A stretch of DNA of 64,000 nucleotides. Origin: Rhodobacter sp. (lineage in GTDB: Bacteria > Pseudomonadota > Alphaproteobacteria > Rhodobacterales > Rhodobacteraceae). The DNA lies in the NCBI GenBank assembly GCA_027489175.1, contig JAIYAE010000002.1, positions 62,001 through 126,000 of the forward strand, read 5' to 3'. This document shows, one piece after another, positions 49,717 to 58,501 of the stretch. The notes under the pieces are model-generated. The model ran no database searches, was not told the origin of the DNA, and was given only the letters and a program-made list of their open reading frames with translations. Position numbers and translations under genes: made by a program. Numbering within the stretch: the first letter of the stretch is position 1; every line of letters begins with the position of its first letter.

Positions 49717-50711
49717 TCGGTCAGCACCACAAAGGCCTCCGCCCCAAGGTCCAGCAACGTGCCAACCTCAACCGCCGCAGATTGCGGCAAATGCACCAAA
49801 AGCGCCAGGTCGGGTGCCGCCAAAGGGGTGACGTGCGCGCGGACATGGGTGCCGAAAAACGCGGCCTCTGTCACCCTGCACAGGCCGATATGCAAAGACC
49901 CCTTGGCCGAAATCGCCTCGGGCCGGATGCAAAGCGTGCCATCGGGTACCGCGACCGGGCCAAAGGGTGCATGGCCGCCGACCACGGGCACCCGGTTCAC
50001 TTCCCCCATGAACCCCGCCGTGAACAACGTCTTCGGGCGCAGATACACCTCACGCGGCGGCCCGAAATCCTCCACCCGCCCGGCGTTCATCACCACGATC
50101 CGGTCGGCAATCGCCATCGCCTCTTCCTGGTCGTGGGTGACATGCACGAAGGTCGTCCCCACCCGCCGCTGGATCGCCTTCAACTCCTCCTGCATCTGCC
50201 GCCGCAGCTTCAGGTCCAGCGCGCCAAGCGGTTCGTCCAGCAGCAGAACCTCCGGCTCTACCGCCAGCGCCCGGGCAAGGGCCACCCGCTGCCGCTGCCC
50301 GCCGCTCAGCTCATGCGGCCGCCGGTCCCCGCGCCCCTCCAGCCCCACAAGCGCCAACATGGCATCGGCCTTGGCCGCCCGGTCAGCGCGGGAAATCCCC
50401 CGCATCCGCAAGCCAAAGCTCACATTCTCCCGCAGGCTCATATGCGGAAACAGGGCATAGTCCTGAAACACCGTCGTCGTCGGCCGGTCCTTCGGCGCCA
50501 CGCCCGCCATATCGCGCCCGCCAATCAGCACGCGCCCCTCAGTCGGTTCCGCAAACCCGCCGATGATGTTCAGAAGCGTGGTCTTCCCGCAGCCGGACGG
50601 CCCGAGGAGAACCACGAACTCCCCCGCCTCGATTTCCAGACTGACCGCATCCAGCGCAGTGGCGGTGCCATAGCGTTGCGACACCCGTTCAATCGAGACG
50701 CCAGCCGTCAT
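49713..50711 (-). CDS. potA: Polyamine-type ABC transporter ATPase
   Basis: This 332-residue ATPase shows VLLGPSGCGKTTLLNIIGGF (Walker A), HELSGGQRQRVALARALAVE (signature), LLLDEPLGALDLKLRRQM (Walker B) and VTHDQEEAMAIADR (H-loop). A C-terminal TOBE domain (about 240-332) follows. PotA/UgpC-like proteins with this TOBE pattern serve spermidine/putrescine importers. It is coupled to the permease gene upstream. Confidence 0.92.
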   Translation of the reverse strand: MTAGVSIERVSQRYGTATALDAVSLEIEAGEFVVLLGPSGCGKTTLLNIIGGFAEPTEGRVLIGGRDMAGVAPKDRPTTTVFQDYALFPHMSLRENVSFGLRMRGISRADRAAKADAMLALVGLEGRGDRRPHELSGGQRQRVALARALAVEPEVLLLDEPLGALDLKLRRQMQEELKAIQRRVGTTFVHVTHDQEEAMAIADRIVVMNAGRVEDFGPPREVYLRPKTLFTAGFMGEVNRVPVVGGHAPFGPVAVPDGTLCIRPEAISAKGSLHIGLCRVTEAAFFGTHVRAHVTPLAAPDLALLVHLPQSAAVEVGTLLDLGAEAFVVLTE

Positions 50712-51490
50712 TTCGCCCTCCGGAACACGAAGATTTCGAGAAGGATCACCAACGTGACCGACACGAGGAACACCAGAGATCCCACGGCATTGGTGGCAGG
50801 GGAGAGGCCCGATTTCAGCATCGACCAGATTTCCACCGGAAGCGTGACGTCGAAGCGGGTGAGGAGGAAGGCGATGATGAACTCATCCCAGCTGAACGTC
50901 ACCGACAGGAAGAACGCTGCGGCCAGGGGCGCCGCCAGCATCGGCGCAGAGACCAAAGCCAGTACCTGCCATTCCGCCGCCCCAAGGTCACGCGCGGCAC
51001 GTTCGGCGGCCTTCTGGTGGTCGCCCATCGCCGCATAGCTGATGGCAAAGCAGAGGGGCAGGTTGATCACCACATGACCGATGCCGGTCGCCCAAAGGGA
51101 CGGGCGGATGCCTAGGCTGTTGAACACCGTCAGAAGGCCAAGCGCGATGATCAGGTAACTGACCGCCATCGGTGCGATCAGGACGCCGCGCATCAAGACC
51201 GACCCTGGCAGTCGCACCCTGGCCAGCGCATGCGCCGCAAGGAACCCCAAGACCAGCGCCACAAGCGAAGACACCACCGCTACCATGAGCGAATTCAAGA
51301 GGGCGGCCATCAGGTCATCATCGCCCAATACCTTGGCATACCAGTCCAGCGTCACGCCCTTGAAGGGCGGTATCGGCAGGCGGCCATCCTGAAAGCTGAA
51401 CACCACCAGCACGACGACCGGCAGGAAGACGAAGACATAGGCCAGCGCCAGATAGGTGTAGGACAGGACGCGCATCAGACCTGGCCCCAT
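50708..51490 (-). CDS. potC: Polyamine-type ABC transporter permease, PotC-like
   Basis: This 260-residue inner-membrane permease has six helices and the EAA loop AAERAARDLGAAEWQVLALV near residue 175. The start may be at 51490 (MGPGLMRVLS) or at the internal ATG 51475, where a bridging frame from potB stops in a TGATG overlap. It completes the importer with the PotB permease and the ATPase. Confidence 0.9.
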   Translation of the reverse strand: MGPGLMRVLSYTYLALAYVFVFLPVVVLVVFSFQDGRLPIPPFKGVTLDWYAKVLGDDDLMAALLNSLMVAVVSSLVALVLGFLAAHALARVRLPGSVLMRGVLIAPMAVSYLIIALGLLTVFNSLGIRPSLWATGIGHVVINLPLCFAISYAAMGDHQKAAERAARDLGAAEWQVLALVSAPMLAAPLAAAFFLSVTFSWDEFIIAFLLTRFDVTLPVEIWSMLKSGLSPATNAVGSLVFLVSVTLVILLEIFVFRRAK

Positions 51491-51567
51491 GGCAGTTGGA
51501 CGCGCCCGGGCACGAAATTTCTGCGAAATTTCGGCGATTTTTCGCAGAAAAATTGTGCTGCCAGCAT
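51475..51567 (-). other. 30-codon bridging frame between potB and potC, built on a palindrome
   Basis: An ATG (51567) three bases past the potB stop opens a frame with no stop until TGA 51477-51475, which overlaps the internal potC ATG as TGATG. It runs through an imperfect inverted repeat (51510-51558; arms GCACGAAATTTCTGCGAAA and TTTCGCAGAAAAATTGTGC). This repeats the pattern of repeat-filled gaps left open in the cob locus. The peptide is unlike known families. Confidence 0.35.
51510..51558. repeat. Imperfect inverted repeat in the potB-potC gap
   Basis: Arms of 19 bases (51510-51528 and about 51540-51558) pair with a few mismatches around a GC-rich centre. A nested 8-bp stem (CGAAATTT/AAATTTCG) lies in the left half. 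It may modulate expression or RNA stability between permease genes. Confidence 0.65.
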
Positions 51568-51570
51568 GGC

Positions 51571-52425
51571 TTACACCCTGTCCAGCCGCAACCAGCGGCT
51601 CGATGCAAAATAGGCCAGCGTCACCACCGCCATCAGGACCACCGACAGCGCAGAGGCCAAAGGGAAATTTCCGCTGCGCCCCAGTTGCAGCATGATCAGC
51701 TGCGGCAGCGTCAGCTCCGTGTTTCCCCCAAGGATCTGCGGCGTGATGTAGTCGCCGATGCAGAGGACAAAGGTCAGGAACGCCCCCGTGACCACGCCCG
51801 GCAGGGTCAGCGGCAGGATCACATGGGTGAAAGTCTGCCAGCGGCTGGCCCCCAGGTCTTGCGCGGCCCGGGCATAGTTCGGGGAAAGCTGGATCAGGTT
51901 GGCATAGATCGTCAGCGTCAACAGCATGACAAAGAAATGCACGAAGCCGATCACCGTCGCGGCGCGGGTTGAGGCAATCTCCAAGGGTTCAGCGATCACC
52001 CCCAGCCCCAGCAGCGCCTTGTTCACCACCCCGTTCTGCCCAAGGACCAGAAGCCAAGAATAGGACCGCACGACATAAGACGTCCAGAATGGCAGCACCG
52101 CCATGAGCAGCGCCAGCCGTTGCCACCGCGCGGGCACCCGAAAGGCGATGATCGCGGCCAAGGGGTAAGCGAGCAGCACCGATATCACCGTTACCACAAC
52201 TGTGATCTCAAGACTGTTCCACAGCGCGCCCAGCATCGTGGGGTCGCTGAAAATGCGGACGTAGTTGCCCGGATCAAACCCCCGCACCACCTCGCGCCCG
52301 TCCATCGTGGCGAAGGACAGGGCGACCATCGCCAGAAACGGCAGGATGAAGAAAGCCGCCGTCCAGATCAGCGCCGGGGCGATCAGGCCCCAGCCCAGAC
52401 GGCGGTCTTTTGCGGCAAGGCTCAC
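51571..52425 (-). CDS. potB: Polyamine-type ABC transporter permease, PotB-like
   Basis: This 284-residue membrane protein starts MSLAAKDRRLGWGLIAPALI and has six helices. The loop NYARAAQDLGASRWQTFTHV (EAA motif) near residue 190 contacts the ATPase. It follows the binding-protein gene by 9 bases and precedes potC by about 80 bases. Confidence 0.9.
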   Translation of the reverse strand: MSLAAKDRRLGWGLIAPALIWTAAFFILPFLAMVALSFATMDGREVVRGFDPGNYVRIFSDPTMLGALWNSLEITVVVTVISVLLAYPLAAIIAFRVPARWQRLALLMAVLPFWTSYVVRSYSWLLVLGQNGVVNKALLGLGVIAEPLEIASTRAATVIGFVHFFVMLLTLTIYANLIQLSPNYARAAQDLGASRWQTFTHVILPLTLPGVVTGAFLTFVLCIGDYITPQILGGNTELTLPQLIMLQLGRSGNFPLASALSVVLMAVVTLAYFASSRWLRLDRV

Positions 52426-52434
52426 TGTCCGGAC

Positions 52435-53475
52435 TTACTGCGCCAGCATTTCAGTCCACAAATCCTGCATCGCGGTATCAAGGGCGGCATCCGGAATCGG
52501 ATAGAGCTGCGCGCGGGCCAGGAATTCCGGCTGCTGGTCCCAGCGCAGGACTGCCTTCTGGTCCGGCGTCAGCGCGTCGCCCGCCTTGGCATTCGCCGGC
52601 ATCCCCCAATAGCAGGAGGACGTCGCCAGCCGCGCCTGCCCCTCGGGCGACACGATGTAGTTGACGAACTCCAGCGCAAGGTCCGGCTGCGTGGACCCGG
52701 CCACGACGCCAATCGACTGCGCCCAGCGCAGCGCGCCTTGGGTCGGGATCGTCCAGTCCAGGTTCGGGTTCTCTGCCGCCAGCACCGCCGTCAGCCATTC
52801 GCCGCCGCCGACGATGATGTCCACCTCACCCGTCGCGAGTGCGGTCTGGGCCGACACCACATCCGCCACCTGCTTGGATGCCGCCCGCAGTGCCATCAGC
52901 GGGTCCTTCAGCGAGCCGAGGTTGTCAGCCGTGATGTCGGCGGTGTTGATCCCCTGGCCCAAAGCCACCAGCCCCAGCACCGGCAGGTAATAGTCATAGA
53001 TCCCGATCCGCCCGTCATACTTGCCCGAGGTCAGCGTCGCCATATCCGCCATATCCGCCGGATCGACCTTGGACTTGTCGTAGGAAATGGTGTTGTAGCC
53101 GAACTTTTCCGTCACGGCATAGGTCTTGCCGTCCACCGTGTTGTTCTCGGCCATCACGAGTTCCGGGAAGAAATCCGCCGTCGGCAGCTTGTCCGCCGGG
53201 ATTTCGGCCAGATGACCGCCCTCAACCGCGCGCTTTACATCGACCGCGTCAATCACCAGCACGTCCCAGTCGCCGGGCTGCGATTGCTCCAGGATGGCCA
53301 GCCCCGCCGCCGTGCCCTCATATTCCTTCAGGTTCACCTTCACCCCGAACTTTTCCTCGAACGGGGCGATCAGCGCCGGGTCGGTATGGTCGCACCAGAC
53401 CAGCGCATTCAACTCTTGCGCAAGGCCAGGCGTCGCGGTCAGCAGAAGGGCAATGGCAGACAGCGTGCGGGTCAT
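52435..53475 (-). CDS. Extracellular polyamine-type binding protein
   Basis: This 346-residue protein starts MTRTLSAIALLLTATPGLAQ, a Sec signal. The PotD/PotF-like fold follows with LNALVWCDHTDPALIAPFEE and DWDVLVIDAVDVKRAVEGGH; the C-terminal half shows LDWTIPTQGALRWAQSIGVV. Start 53475 has GGAG six bases upstream; 53481 and 53487 are alternatives. Homology is to spermidine/putrescine binding proteins, but other cationic substrates are possible. Confidence 0.88.
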   Translation of the reverse strand: MTRTLSAIALLLTATPGLAQELNALVWCDHTDPALIAPFEEKFGVKVNLKEYEGTAAGLAILEQSQPGDWDVLVIDAVDVKRAVEGGHLAEIPADKLPTADFFPELVMAENNTVDGKTYAVTEKFGYNTISYDKSKVDPADMADMATLTSGKYDGRIGIYDYYLPVLGLVALGQGINTADITADNLGSLKDPLMALRAASKQVADVVSAQTALATGEVDIIVGGGEWLTAVLAAENPNLDWTIPTQGALRWAQSIGVVAGSTQPDLALEFVNYIVSPEGQARLATSSCYWGMPANAKAGDALTPDQKAVLRWDQQPEFLARAQLYPIPDAALDTAMQDLWTEMLAQ

Positions 53476-53577
53476 TCTCATCTCCATGTTGGGGGCCTCT
53501 GGTTGGGCGCTTGGAAAAAAGATTGAGTTCGTTCATTTTTGAAGTCAACATCAAATAATGGGCGATTTGGAAACCGC
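53476..53577. promoter_or_regulatory. Divergent intergenic control region of the polyamine operon and tetR
   Basis: This AT-rich 100-base stretch between oppositely oriented genes probably holds both promoters. TTGAGTTCGTTCATTTTTGA (about 53523-53542) is followed by GTCAA, giving TTGA..TCAA arms. It is a candidate operator for the TetR protein; no clear -35/-10 pair could be fixed. Confidence 0.35.
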
Positions 53578-54189
53578 ATGACCGGACTGCGCGAAAGACA
53601 GAAGGCGGATCGGACCGGGCGCATCCTTGATGCCGCCTCGCGCCTTTTCCGGGCGCAGGGGTATGATGCCGTGCGGATCGAGGATATCGCAGCGGCGGCC
53701 GAGGTGTCTGCCGGCACCTGCTACAACTACTTCTCCACCAAAGGTGATCTCCTCCTCGCCATCGTCTCGATGGAGGTGGAAGAGGTGGTCGAGGCCGGGC
53801 ACACCCTTGTCACCACCCCCCCGCCGGACACCGCGCAGGCGTTGGGCAGCCTGATCCGCCTGTATTACGACCATTCCCTGCACTACCTCTCGAAAGAGAT
53901 GTGGCGCAAGGCGATGGCCTTTTCGATCGAGGCGCCGGGCACCCCGTTTTCCCAACGCTATACCGAACTTGATGCGATGCTCTCGGCCCAGGTCTGCGAC
54001 CTGATCGCCGCCTTGCAAAAGCGCGGCCTCGCCCGGCCCGACCTTGACGCAAAGGTCTTCGGCCAGATCGTCTTCAACACGCTGAACCAGATGTTCATCG
54101 AATTCGTGAAGCAGGACGCCATGCCTCTGTCCGACCTGCACCGCCTCAGCGATGCGCAGACCGCCAGCTTGGCCGGTCTGATACGCTGA
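53578..54189 (+). CDS. TetR-family transcriptional regulator
   Basis: This 203-residue regulator starts MTGLRERQKADRTGRILDAA. The HTH reads RIEDIAAAAEVSAGTCYNYF at about 30-55 and a helical ligand domain follows. It diverges from the polyamine importer and probably represses it (context inference). A longer TTG start at 53539 is ignored. The last codons lie in a tandem 19-bp repeat. Confidence 0.9.
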   Translation: MTGLRERQKADRTGRILDAASRLFRAQGYDAVRIEDIAAAAEVSAGTCYNYFSTKGDLLLAIVSMEVEEVVEAGHTLVTTPPPDTAQALGSLIRLYYDHSLHYLSKEMWRKAMAFSIEAPGTPFSQRYTELDAMLSAQVCDLIAALQKRGLARPDLDAKVFGQIVFNTLNQMFIEFVKQDAMPLSDLHRLSDAQTASLAGLIR

Positions 54190-54214
54190 AAAAAGTCTGA
54201 TACGCTGAAAAAAG
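54177..54214 (+). repeat. Perfect tandem 19-bp duplication over the tetR stop codon
   Basis: The unit TCTGATACGCTGAAAAAAG occurs at 54177-54195 and 54196-54214. The tetR stop (TGA 54187-54189) is inside the first copy, and the A-tract of the second supplies the U-tract of the minus-strand terminator. It is probably a recent slippage duplication. Confidence 0.85.
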
Positions 54215-54242
54215 GGCAGCCCGCATTGAATGCGGGCTGCCC
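54208..54242 (-). terminator. Intrinsic terminator of the PRC-barrel gene (bidirectional position)
   Basis: GGGCAGCCCGCATT and AATGCGGGCTGCCC (54214-54242) form a 13-bp stem; on the minus strand it is followed by TTTTTT. It ends the PRC-barrel transcript and lies just past tetR. Confidence 0.9.
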
Positions 54243-54284
54243 GGTCTCGTCACTTGTGGCCGTTTTCCGGCCAGGGGTCCCAGC

Positions 54285-55148
54285 TTAGCGCTGGTAGGTG
54301 TCCATCGTTTCCAGCTGTTCCTGGGTCGCAGTCACCACGAACTTCGGCTCCGACCCGTCCACACCGGGAACCAGCGACAGCATGGCCGAGGTCAGGACAA
54401 CCTCTTTCTCGCCCATCCCAAGGAAGCCGCCGACATCGACGACCGCTCCGGCAACCTTGCCATCCGCGTCCAGCGACACGGCGCTGATTTCGCCCACGTC
54501 CTCATCGTTCGGACCGTAGACACGCTTGCCGACCAGATCGGCCTCGGCATAGGTCGTCAGGTCAACCATGTCGCCTGTCGCCATCGGCGCGGTCTCGGCC
54601 ATGTCGGTGGCGGGTGCCACTGCCGGGGCCGTGGTGCCATCGGTGGCAACCGTGGCATCAGCGTCGGTGGCCGTGGCGGCATCGGTGTCGGTGGTCATCG
54701 TGGCGTCAGCCGCTGCGAAGACCATGTCCGGGTTGAACGCAGGCGCGCTCTCAAGCTCGGCATTCGTGCCCTTGAACACGATGAAGTAGTCGTCCGGGCT
54801 GTCCGCATCCGGCACCAGCGCCAGCTGCTGCATGTCCAGGGCGACGGTTTTCTCGCCGATCCCAAGGAAGCCGCCGAAATCGACCAGAACAACCTCGGTA
54901 TCGCCCGAAAGGCTGATCATCATGTCGCTGATTTCGCCGGCATCCTGCCAGTTCGCATCTGCATCGGCGATCGCGGTGTCCGACATGCCGGTGGTATCGG
55001 CTTCGGTGACATAGACACGCTTGCCGATGAAGTCAGACGCACGCACGCCGTTCTCAACGCCTTCAAGGTAAAGCGGGCGGGCCTCCTGCGCAAAGGCAGT
55101 GGATGCGGCCACAAGGGCCAGCGCTGAAGAAGCAATGATGGTTTTCAT
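54285..55148 (-). CDS. Exported protein with two PRC-barrel domains
   Basis: This 287-residue protein has a signal peptide (MKTIIASSALALVAASTAFA). Two similar PRC-barrel units are present: GKRVYVTEADTTGMSDTAIA ... VDFGGFLGIGEKTVALDM, and GKRVYGPNDEDVGEISAVSL ... VDVGGFLGMGEKEVVLTSAM. An Asp/Thr/Ala-rich linker (about 160-205) separates them. Such periplasmic PRC-barrel proteins occur in Rhodobacteraceae and Rhizobiales; function unknown. A longer frame to 55226 lacks a signal. Confidence 0.82.
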   Translation of the reverse strand: MKTIIASSALALVAASTAFAQEARPLYLEGVENGVRASDFIGKRVYVTEADTTGMSDTAIADADANWQDAGEISDMMISLSGDTEVVLVDFGGFLGIGEKTVALDMQQLALVPDADSPDDYFIVFKGTNAELESAPAFNPDMVFAAADATMTTDTDAATATDADATVATDGTTAPAVAPATDMAETAPMATGDMVDLTTYAEADLVGKRVYGPNDEDVGEISAVSLDADGKVAGAVVDVGGFLGMGEKEVVLTSAMLSLVPGVDGSEPKFVVTATQEQLETMDTYQR

Positions 55149-55459
55149 GGGTCTTATCCTGTCGTTGTTTCGTGAATAGCCTTGCCGGGCCGAAAGCGCT
55201 GCAAAGCTGTGACAGGACGGAAACACTGAACGACCGTATTGGTTGCATGGATCCCGATCACAAAGGTTTCAACCCGCCCGTTGCAACCTGAACGGCGTCC
55301 CAGCGTTGCCTGCGGGGCAGGCCGCGCGTCCGCCGGTCCCCCCGGCTTCTGCGGCCGATCCCCGGCAATGTCGTTTTCTGACGCCAAAGGTCGGGTGGAC
55401 TTGCCCGGTTTGCCCCGCCTCTGGCAGATAGGGACAAACCCTTGCCGGAGGCCCATCCA
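55149..55459. other. 311-base divergent intergenic region
   Basis: No gene is convincing here. On the minus strand TTGCAG, 17 bases and GGCTAT near 55160-55210 may be the PRC-barrel promoter. On the plus strand the last 100 bases contain TTGCCC.. before the GGAGG ribosome binding site of the dehydrogenase gene. No strong palindrome was seen. Confidence 0.4.
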
Positions 55460-57958
55460 ATGAAAACCCATGTCAAAGCCCTTGTCGTCGGCGGTGGCGC
55501 AGTGGGCACCGGGATCGCCTATCATCTCGCCAAAGCCGGCTGGGATACGATGCTGGTCGAACGGGATGAGCTGACGGCAGGCTCCACCTGGCACGCGGCG
55601 GGCCTTTTGCCGCTGTTCAACATGTCCTACGCCACGACCCACATCCACAAATACAGCGTGGATTTCTACAAGGGCTTGGAGGCTGAGACGGGCCTGAACC
55701 CCGGCTTCTACGTCGTCGGCAACCTGCGGATGGCGCAACACCAGCAGCGGATGGACGAGTACATGCTGTATTCCTCCGTCGCCGAGACCGCCGGGGTCTA
55801 CCACGAATTCCTGACGCCGAAGGACATCAAGGACCGTTGGCCGCTGGTCCGGACCGAAGATCTGATCGGCGCGCTTTATCACCCGCAGGATGGCTACATC
55901 AACCCGGCGGACGTGACGCAGGCGATGGCCAAGGGCGCGCGGCAACTCGGGGCCACCTTTGAACGCAAGGTGCAGGTGGATGCCTATCGCTGGACCGGTT
56001 CGGAATGGATCGTGTCCTGCACCCGCATGATCGAACAGGGCGGCAACCTCGTCCCCTCAGATGACAAGTTCGACATCACGGCGGAACATGTCGTCACCGC
56101 CACCGGCAACCACGCCCAGCGCACCGCCCGCCTTTTGGGGATCAAGACCCCCGCTGTCGTGGTGGAACACCAGTACATCGTCACGGAACCCGACCCGGCC
56201 CTTGTCGAGTGGCGCAAGACCAACCCACAGCACCCCGTCCTCCGCGACGCCGACGCCAAGTGGTATGTCCGCGAAGAACGCGGTGGCTGGATCCTTGGCC
56301 CCTACGAGAAAGGCGCCCCCGCCCGCTGGCCCTACGGCGTCCCCGACAGCTTCCGCGCCGACCTCTTCCCGCTTGATCTTGAGCGGATCGAGCAGGAATA
56401 CATGTCCTTCATCCACCGCATTCCCTCGTCGGAAACCGTGGGCCTCAAGGACGATTACAACGGCCCGATCTGCTACACCCCCGACGGCAACCCGCTTGTC
56501 GGCCCCGCACCCGGCCTGCGCAACATGTGGCTGGCCGAGGGCTTCTCTTTCGGCATCACCGCCGCGGGCGGCACGGGCTACTACCTCGCCCAGCTGATGA
56601 CCGAAGGTGAGGCCGAGATCGACATGGCCTCCCTCGACCCCAAGCGCTTCGGCAACTGGATGACGACCGAATACGCCTCCCGGAAGAACGAGGAATGCTA
56701 CGACCACGTCTTCATCCTGCACCACCCGGATGAGGAACGCGAGGCTTGCCGCCCCCTCCGCACCGCCCCCGCCTACGACCGCCAGAAAGACCTCGGCGCG
56801 CAGATGGGTCAGGTGAACGGCTGGGAACGCCCGAACTACTACGGCCCGAAGGACGCCCACGCCGACTTTGACCACAACTCCCGCAGCTTCCGGCGCGGTG
56901 ACTGGTGGCAATACGCGAAGGCCGAGGCCGAAGCCGTCCGCAACACCGTCGGCATCATCGACGCCTCAGCCTTCACCAAGCATCTGGTGCGCGGGCCCGG
57001 TGCAACCGCCTTCCTCGACCACTTTACCTGCAACAAGCTGCCGAATGTGGGCCGGATCAACCTGACCTATGCCCTGACCGACCACGGCACAACCCGCACC
57101 GAATACACCATCGTCCGGCTGAAACAGGACGAATACTACCTGATCTCGGCGGGTGCATGGACGGCCTATGACTACGACTTCCTGCAAAAGGCCGCCGATG
57201 ACTGGATGGCCGCAGGCAAGGGCCACATCGACATTCACGACATCACCACCCAGTGGGGCGTCTATGCCCTCGCCGGCCCGAACGCCCGCGCCCTTTTGAA
57301 AGACATCGTTAAGGACGCCGACCCCGACACCGTTCTGTCGAACAAGCGCTTCCCCTGGCTCAGCTACCGCGACATCGAACTCGGCATGTGCCCCGTCCGC
57401 GCTGTCCGTGTGGCCTACACCGGGGAACTCGGCTGGGAACTCCACTACCCGATCGAGTTCGGCCGCTACCTCTGGGACCTCCTCCTGAAAGCCGGCGAAA
57501 AGCACGGCCTCAAGCCCGTCGGCGCCCGCGCCCAGAACTGGCTCCGTCAGGAAAAATCCTACCGCGCCTTCGGCAACGAACTGGGCCGCGACGCAACCCC
57601 GCTGGAGGCAGCACTTGACCGCTTCGTCGACCTGACCAAGGATTTCCGTGGGAAAGAGAAGATGCTGGCCACCGGCATCCGGTCGAAATGCGTGACCCTC
57701 CTGATCGACGGGCCAAGCGGCACCGACCCATGGGGCAAGGAAGCGATCATCCACGACGGCATCAAGGTCGGCCGCCTGACCTCGGGCGGCTACTCCGTCG
57801 CATTCGGCAAGCAGATCGGCATGGGCTACGTCCCCGTCGCCCTTGCGACCCCCGGCCAGAAGCTGAAAGTGAAGATCCAGCTGAAGGAATGGGACGCCGT
57901 GGTCACCGAAGACAGCCCCTTCGACCCCACGAACGCCCGCATCCGGATCGACGGCTAG
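55460..57958 (+). CDS. Dimethylglycine/sarcosine dehydrogenase-like FAD enzyme with GcvT domain
   Basis: This 832-residue enzyme shows an FAD Rossmann motif (VVGGGAVGTGIAYHLAKAGW) at the N-terminus and the likely covalent flavin histidine in STWHAAGLLPLF. A DAO domain runs to about residue 390 with YTPDGNPLVGPAPGLRNMW. A GcvT-like folate-binding domain (about 440-820) includes GELGWELHYPIEFGRYLWDL. It would oxidatively demethylate an N-methyl amine, transferring C1 to tetrahydrofolate. GGAGG lies eight bases before ATG 55460. Confidence 0.9.
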   Translation: MKTHVKALVVGGGAVGTGIAYHLAKAGWDTMLVERDELTAGSTWHAAGLLPLFNMSYATTHIHKYSVDFYKGLEAETGLNPGFYVVGNLRMAQHQQRMDEYMLYSSVAETAGVYHEFLTPKDIKDRWPLVRTEDLIGALYHPQDGYINPADVTQAMAKGARQLGATFERKVQVDAYRWTGSEWIVSCTRMIEQGGNLVPSDDKFDITAEHVVTATGNHAQRTARLLGIKTPAVVVEHQYIVTEPDPALVEWRKTNPQHPVLRDADAKWYVREERGGWILGPYEKGAPARWPYGVPDSFRADLFPLDLERIEQEYMSFIHRIPSSETVGLKDDYNGPICYTPDGNPLVGPAPGLRNMWLAEGFSFGITAAGGTGYYLAQLMTEGEAEIDMASLDPKRFGNWMTTEYASRKNEECYDHVFILHHPDEEREACRPLRTAPAYDRQKDLGAQMGQVNGWERPNYYGPKDAHADFDHNSRSFRRGDWWQYAKAEAEAVRNTVGIIDASAFTKHLVRGPGATAFLDHFTCNKLPNVGRINLTYALTDHGTTRTEYTIVRLKQDEYYLISAGAWTAYDYDFLQKAADDWMAAGKGHIDIHDITTQWGVYALAGPNARALLKDIVKDADPDTVLSNKRFPWLSYRDIELGMCPVRAVRVAYTGELGWELHYPIEFGRYLWDLLLKAGEKHGLKPVGARAQNWLRQEKSYRAFGNELGRDATPLEAALDRFVDLTKDFRGKEKMLATGIRSKCVTLLIDGPSGTDPWGKEAIIHDGIKVGRLTSGGYSVAFGKQIGMGYVPVALATPGQKLKVKIQLKEWDAVVTEDSPFDPTNARIRIDG

Positions 57959-58410
57959 CTCACCAACCCAAAGTTCCCGCTCACCCGGATCACCCGCAGC
58001 CGTGTCTCCGCGATCCGCCACCCCGATGGGCTGCGCCGGAGAGTGTCGGTATTCTCGGCGTGCAGCTCGAACAGATCGCCGCCGGGGAAGTCCTTCCCCA
58101 CATGCGTCCCGTGCAAGTAGGACCGGCAGGTCGCCCGGTCCCCCTCCACCTCCACGGTGATGGAGCCATAGAGCTGCTGCGTCCGCACCGCATCATGCCG
58201 GAACGCGTGGCGGAACATCGCCACCAGGTCGGCCCGCGCAAGGCGTGCCGCCGGGATGCCGAACTCCGACATGTCGGCATGAACCTCCGGCTCGAACAGC
58301 GCCTCTATTGCCGCACAGTCACGCGCGTCTGCGGCCTGGCCAAAGCGCGGGCGTATCGCCGCAATCTCCTGAACATCCGAAATCTGCTGGATCGTCTGGG
58401 GTGAAGTCAT
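57955..58410 (-). CDS. SnoaL/NTF2-like protein, 151 residues
   Basis: This protein starts MTSPQTIQQISDVQEIAAIR and has an NTF2-like cone fold: FGQAADARDCAAIEALFEPE and LARADLVAMFRHAFRHDAVR, with VEVEGDRATCRSYLHGTHVG. Such proteins are often isomerases, hydroxylase subunits or binding proteins. GGAGG lies upstream of ATG 58410. Its last four bases overlap the dehydrogenase gene tail to tail. It diverges from HxlR. Confidence 0.8.
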   Translation of the reverse strand: MTSPQTIQQISDVQEIAAIRPRFGQAADARDCAAIEALFEPEVHADMSEFGIPAARLARADLVAMFRHAFRHDAVRTQQLYGSITVEVEGDRATCRSYLHGTHVGKDFPGGDLFELHAENTDTLRRSPSGWRIAETRLRVIRVSGNFGLVS

Positions 58411-58501
58411 TACCGTCCTCCAAGGTTGCCTTAAGCCGCACCCTCGGCCGGCACGGCCGACAAAGAAACACCTACAAATGAGTAACCTTCCGGAGGAAAT
58501 C

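Noticed and set aside
49033..50460. 475-codon plus-strand frame opposite the metallo-hydrolase and potA genes
   Set aside because: Antisense shadow with low-complexity Arg/His content; both minus-strand genes have strong motifs and overlaps.
52120..53526. 468-codon plus-strand frame opposite potB and the binding protein gene
   Set aside because: Antisense shadow; no signal peptide or motif and Arg/His/Gln-rich.
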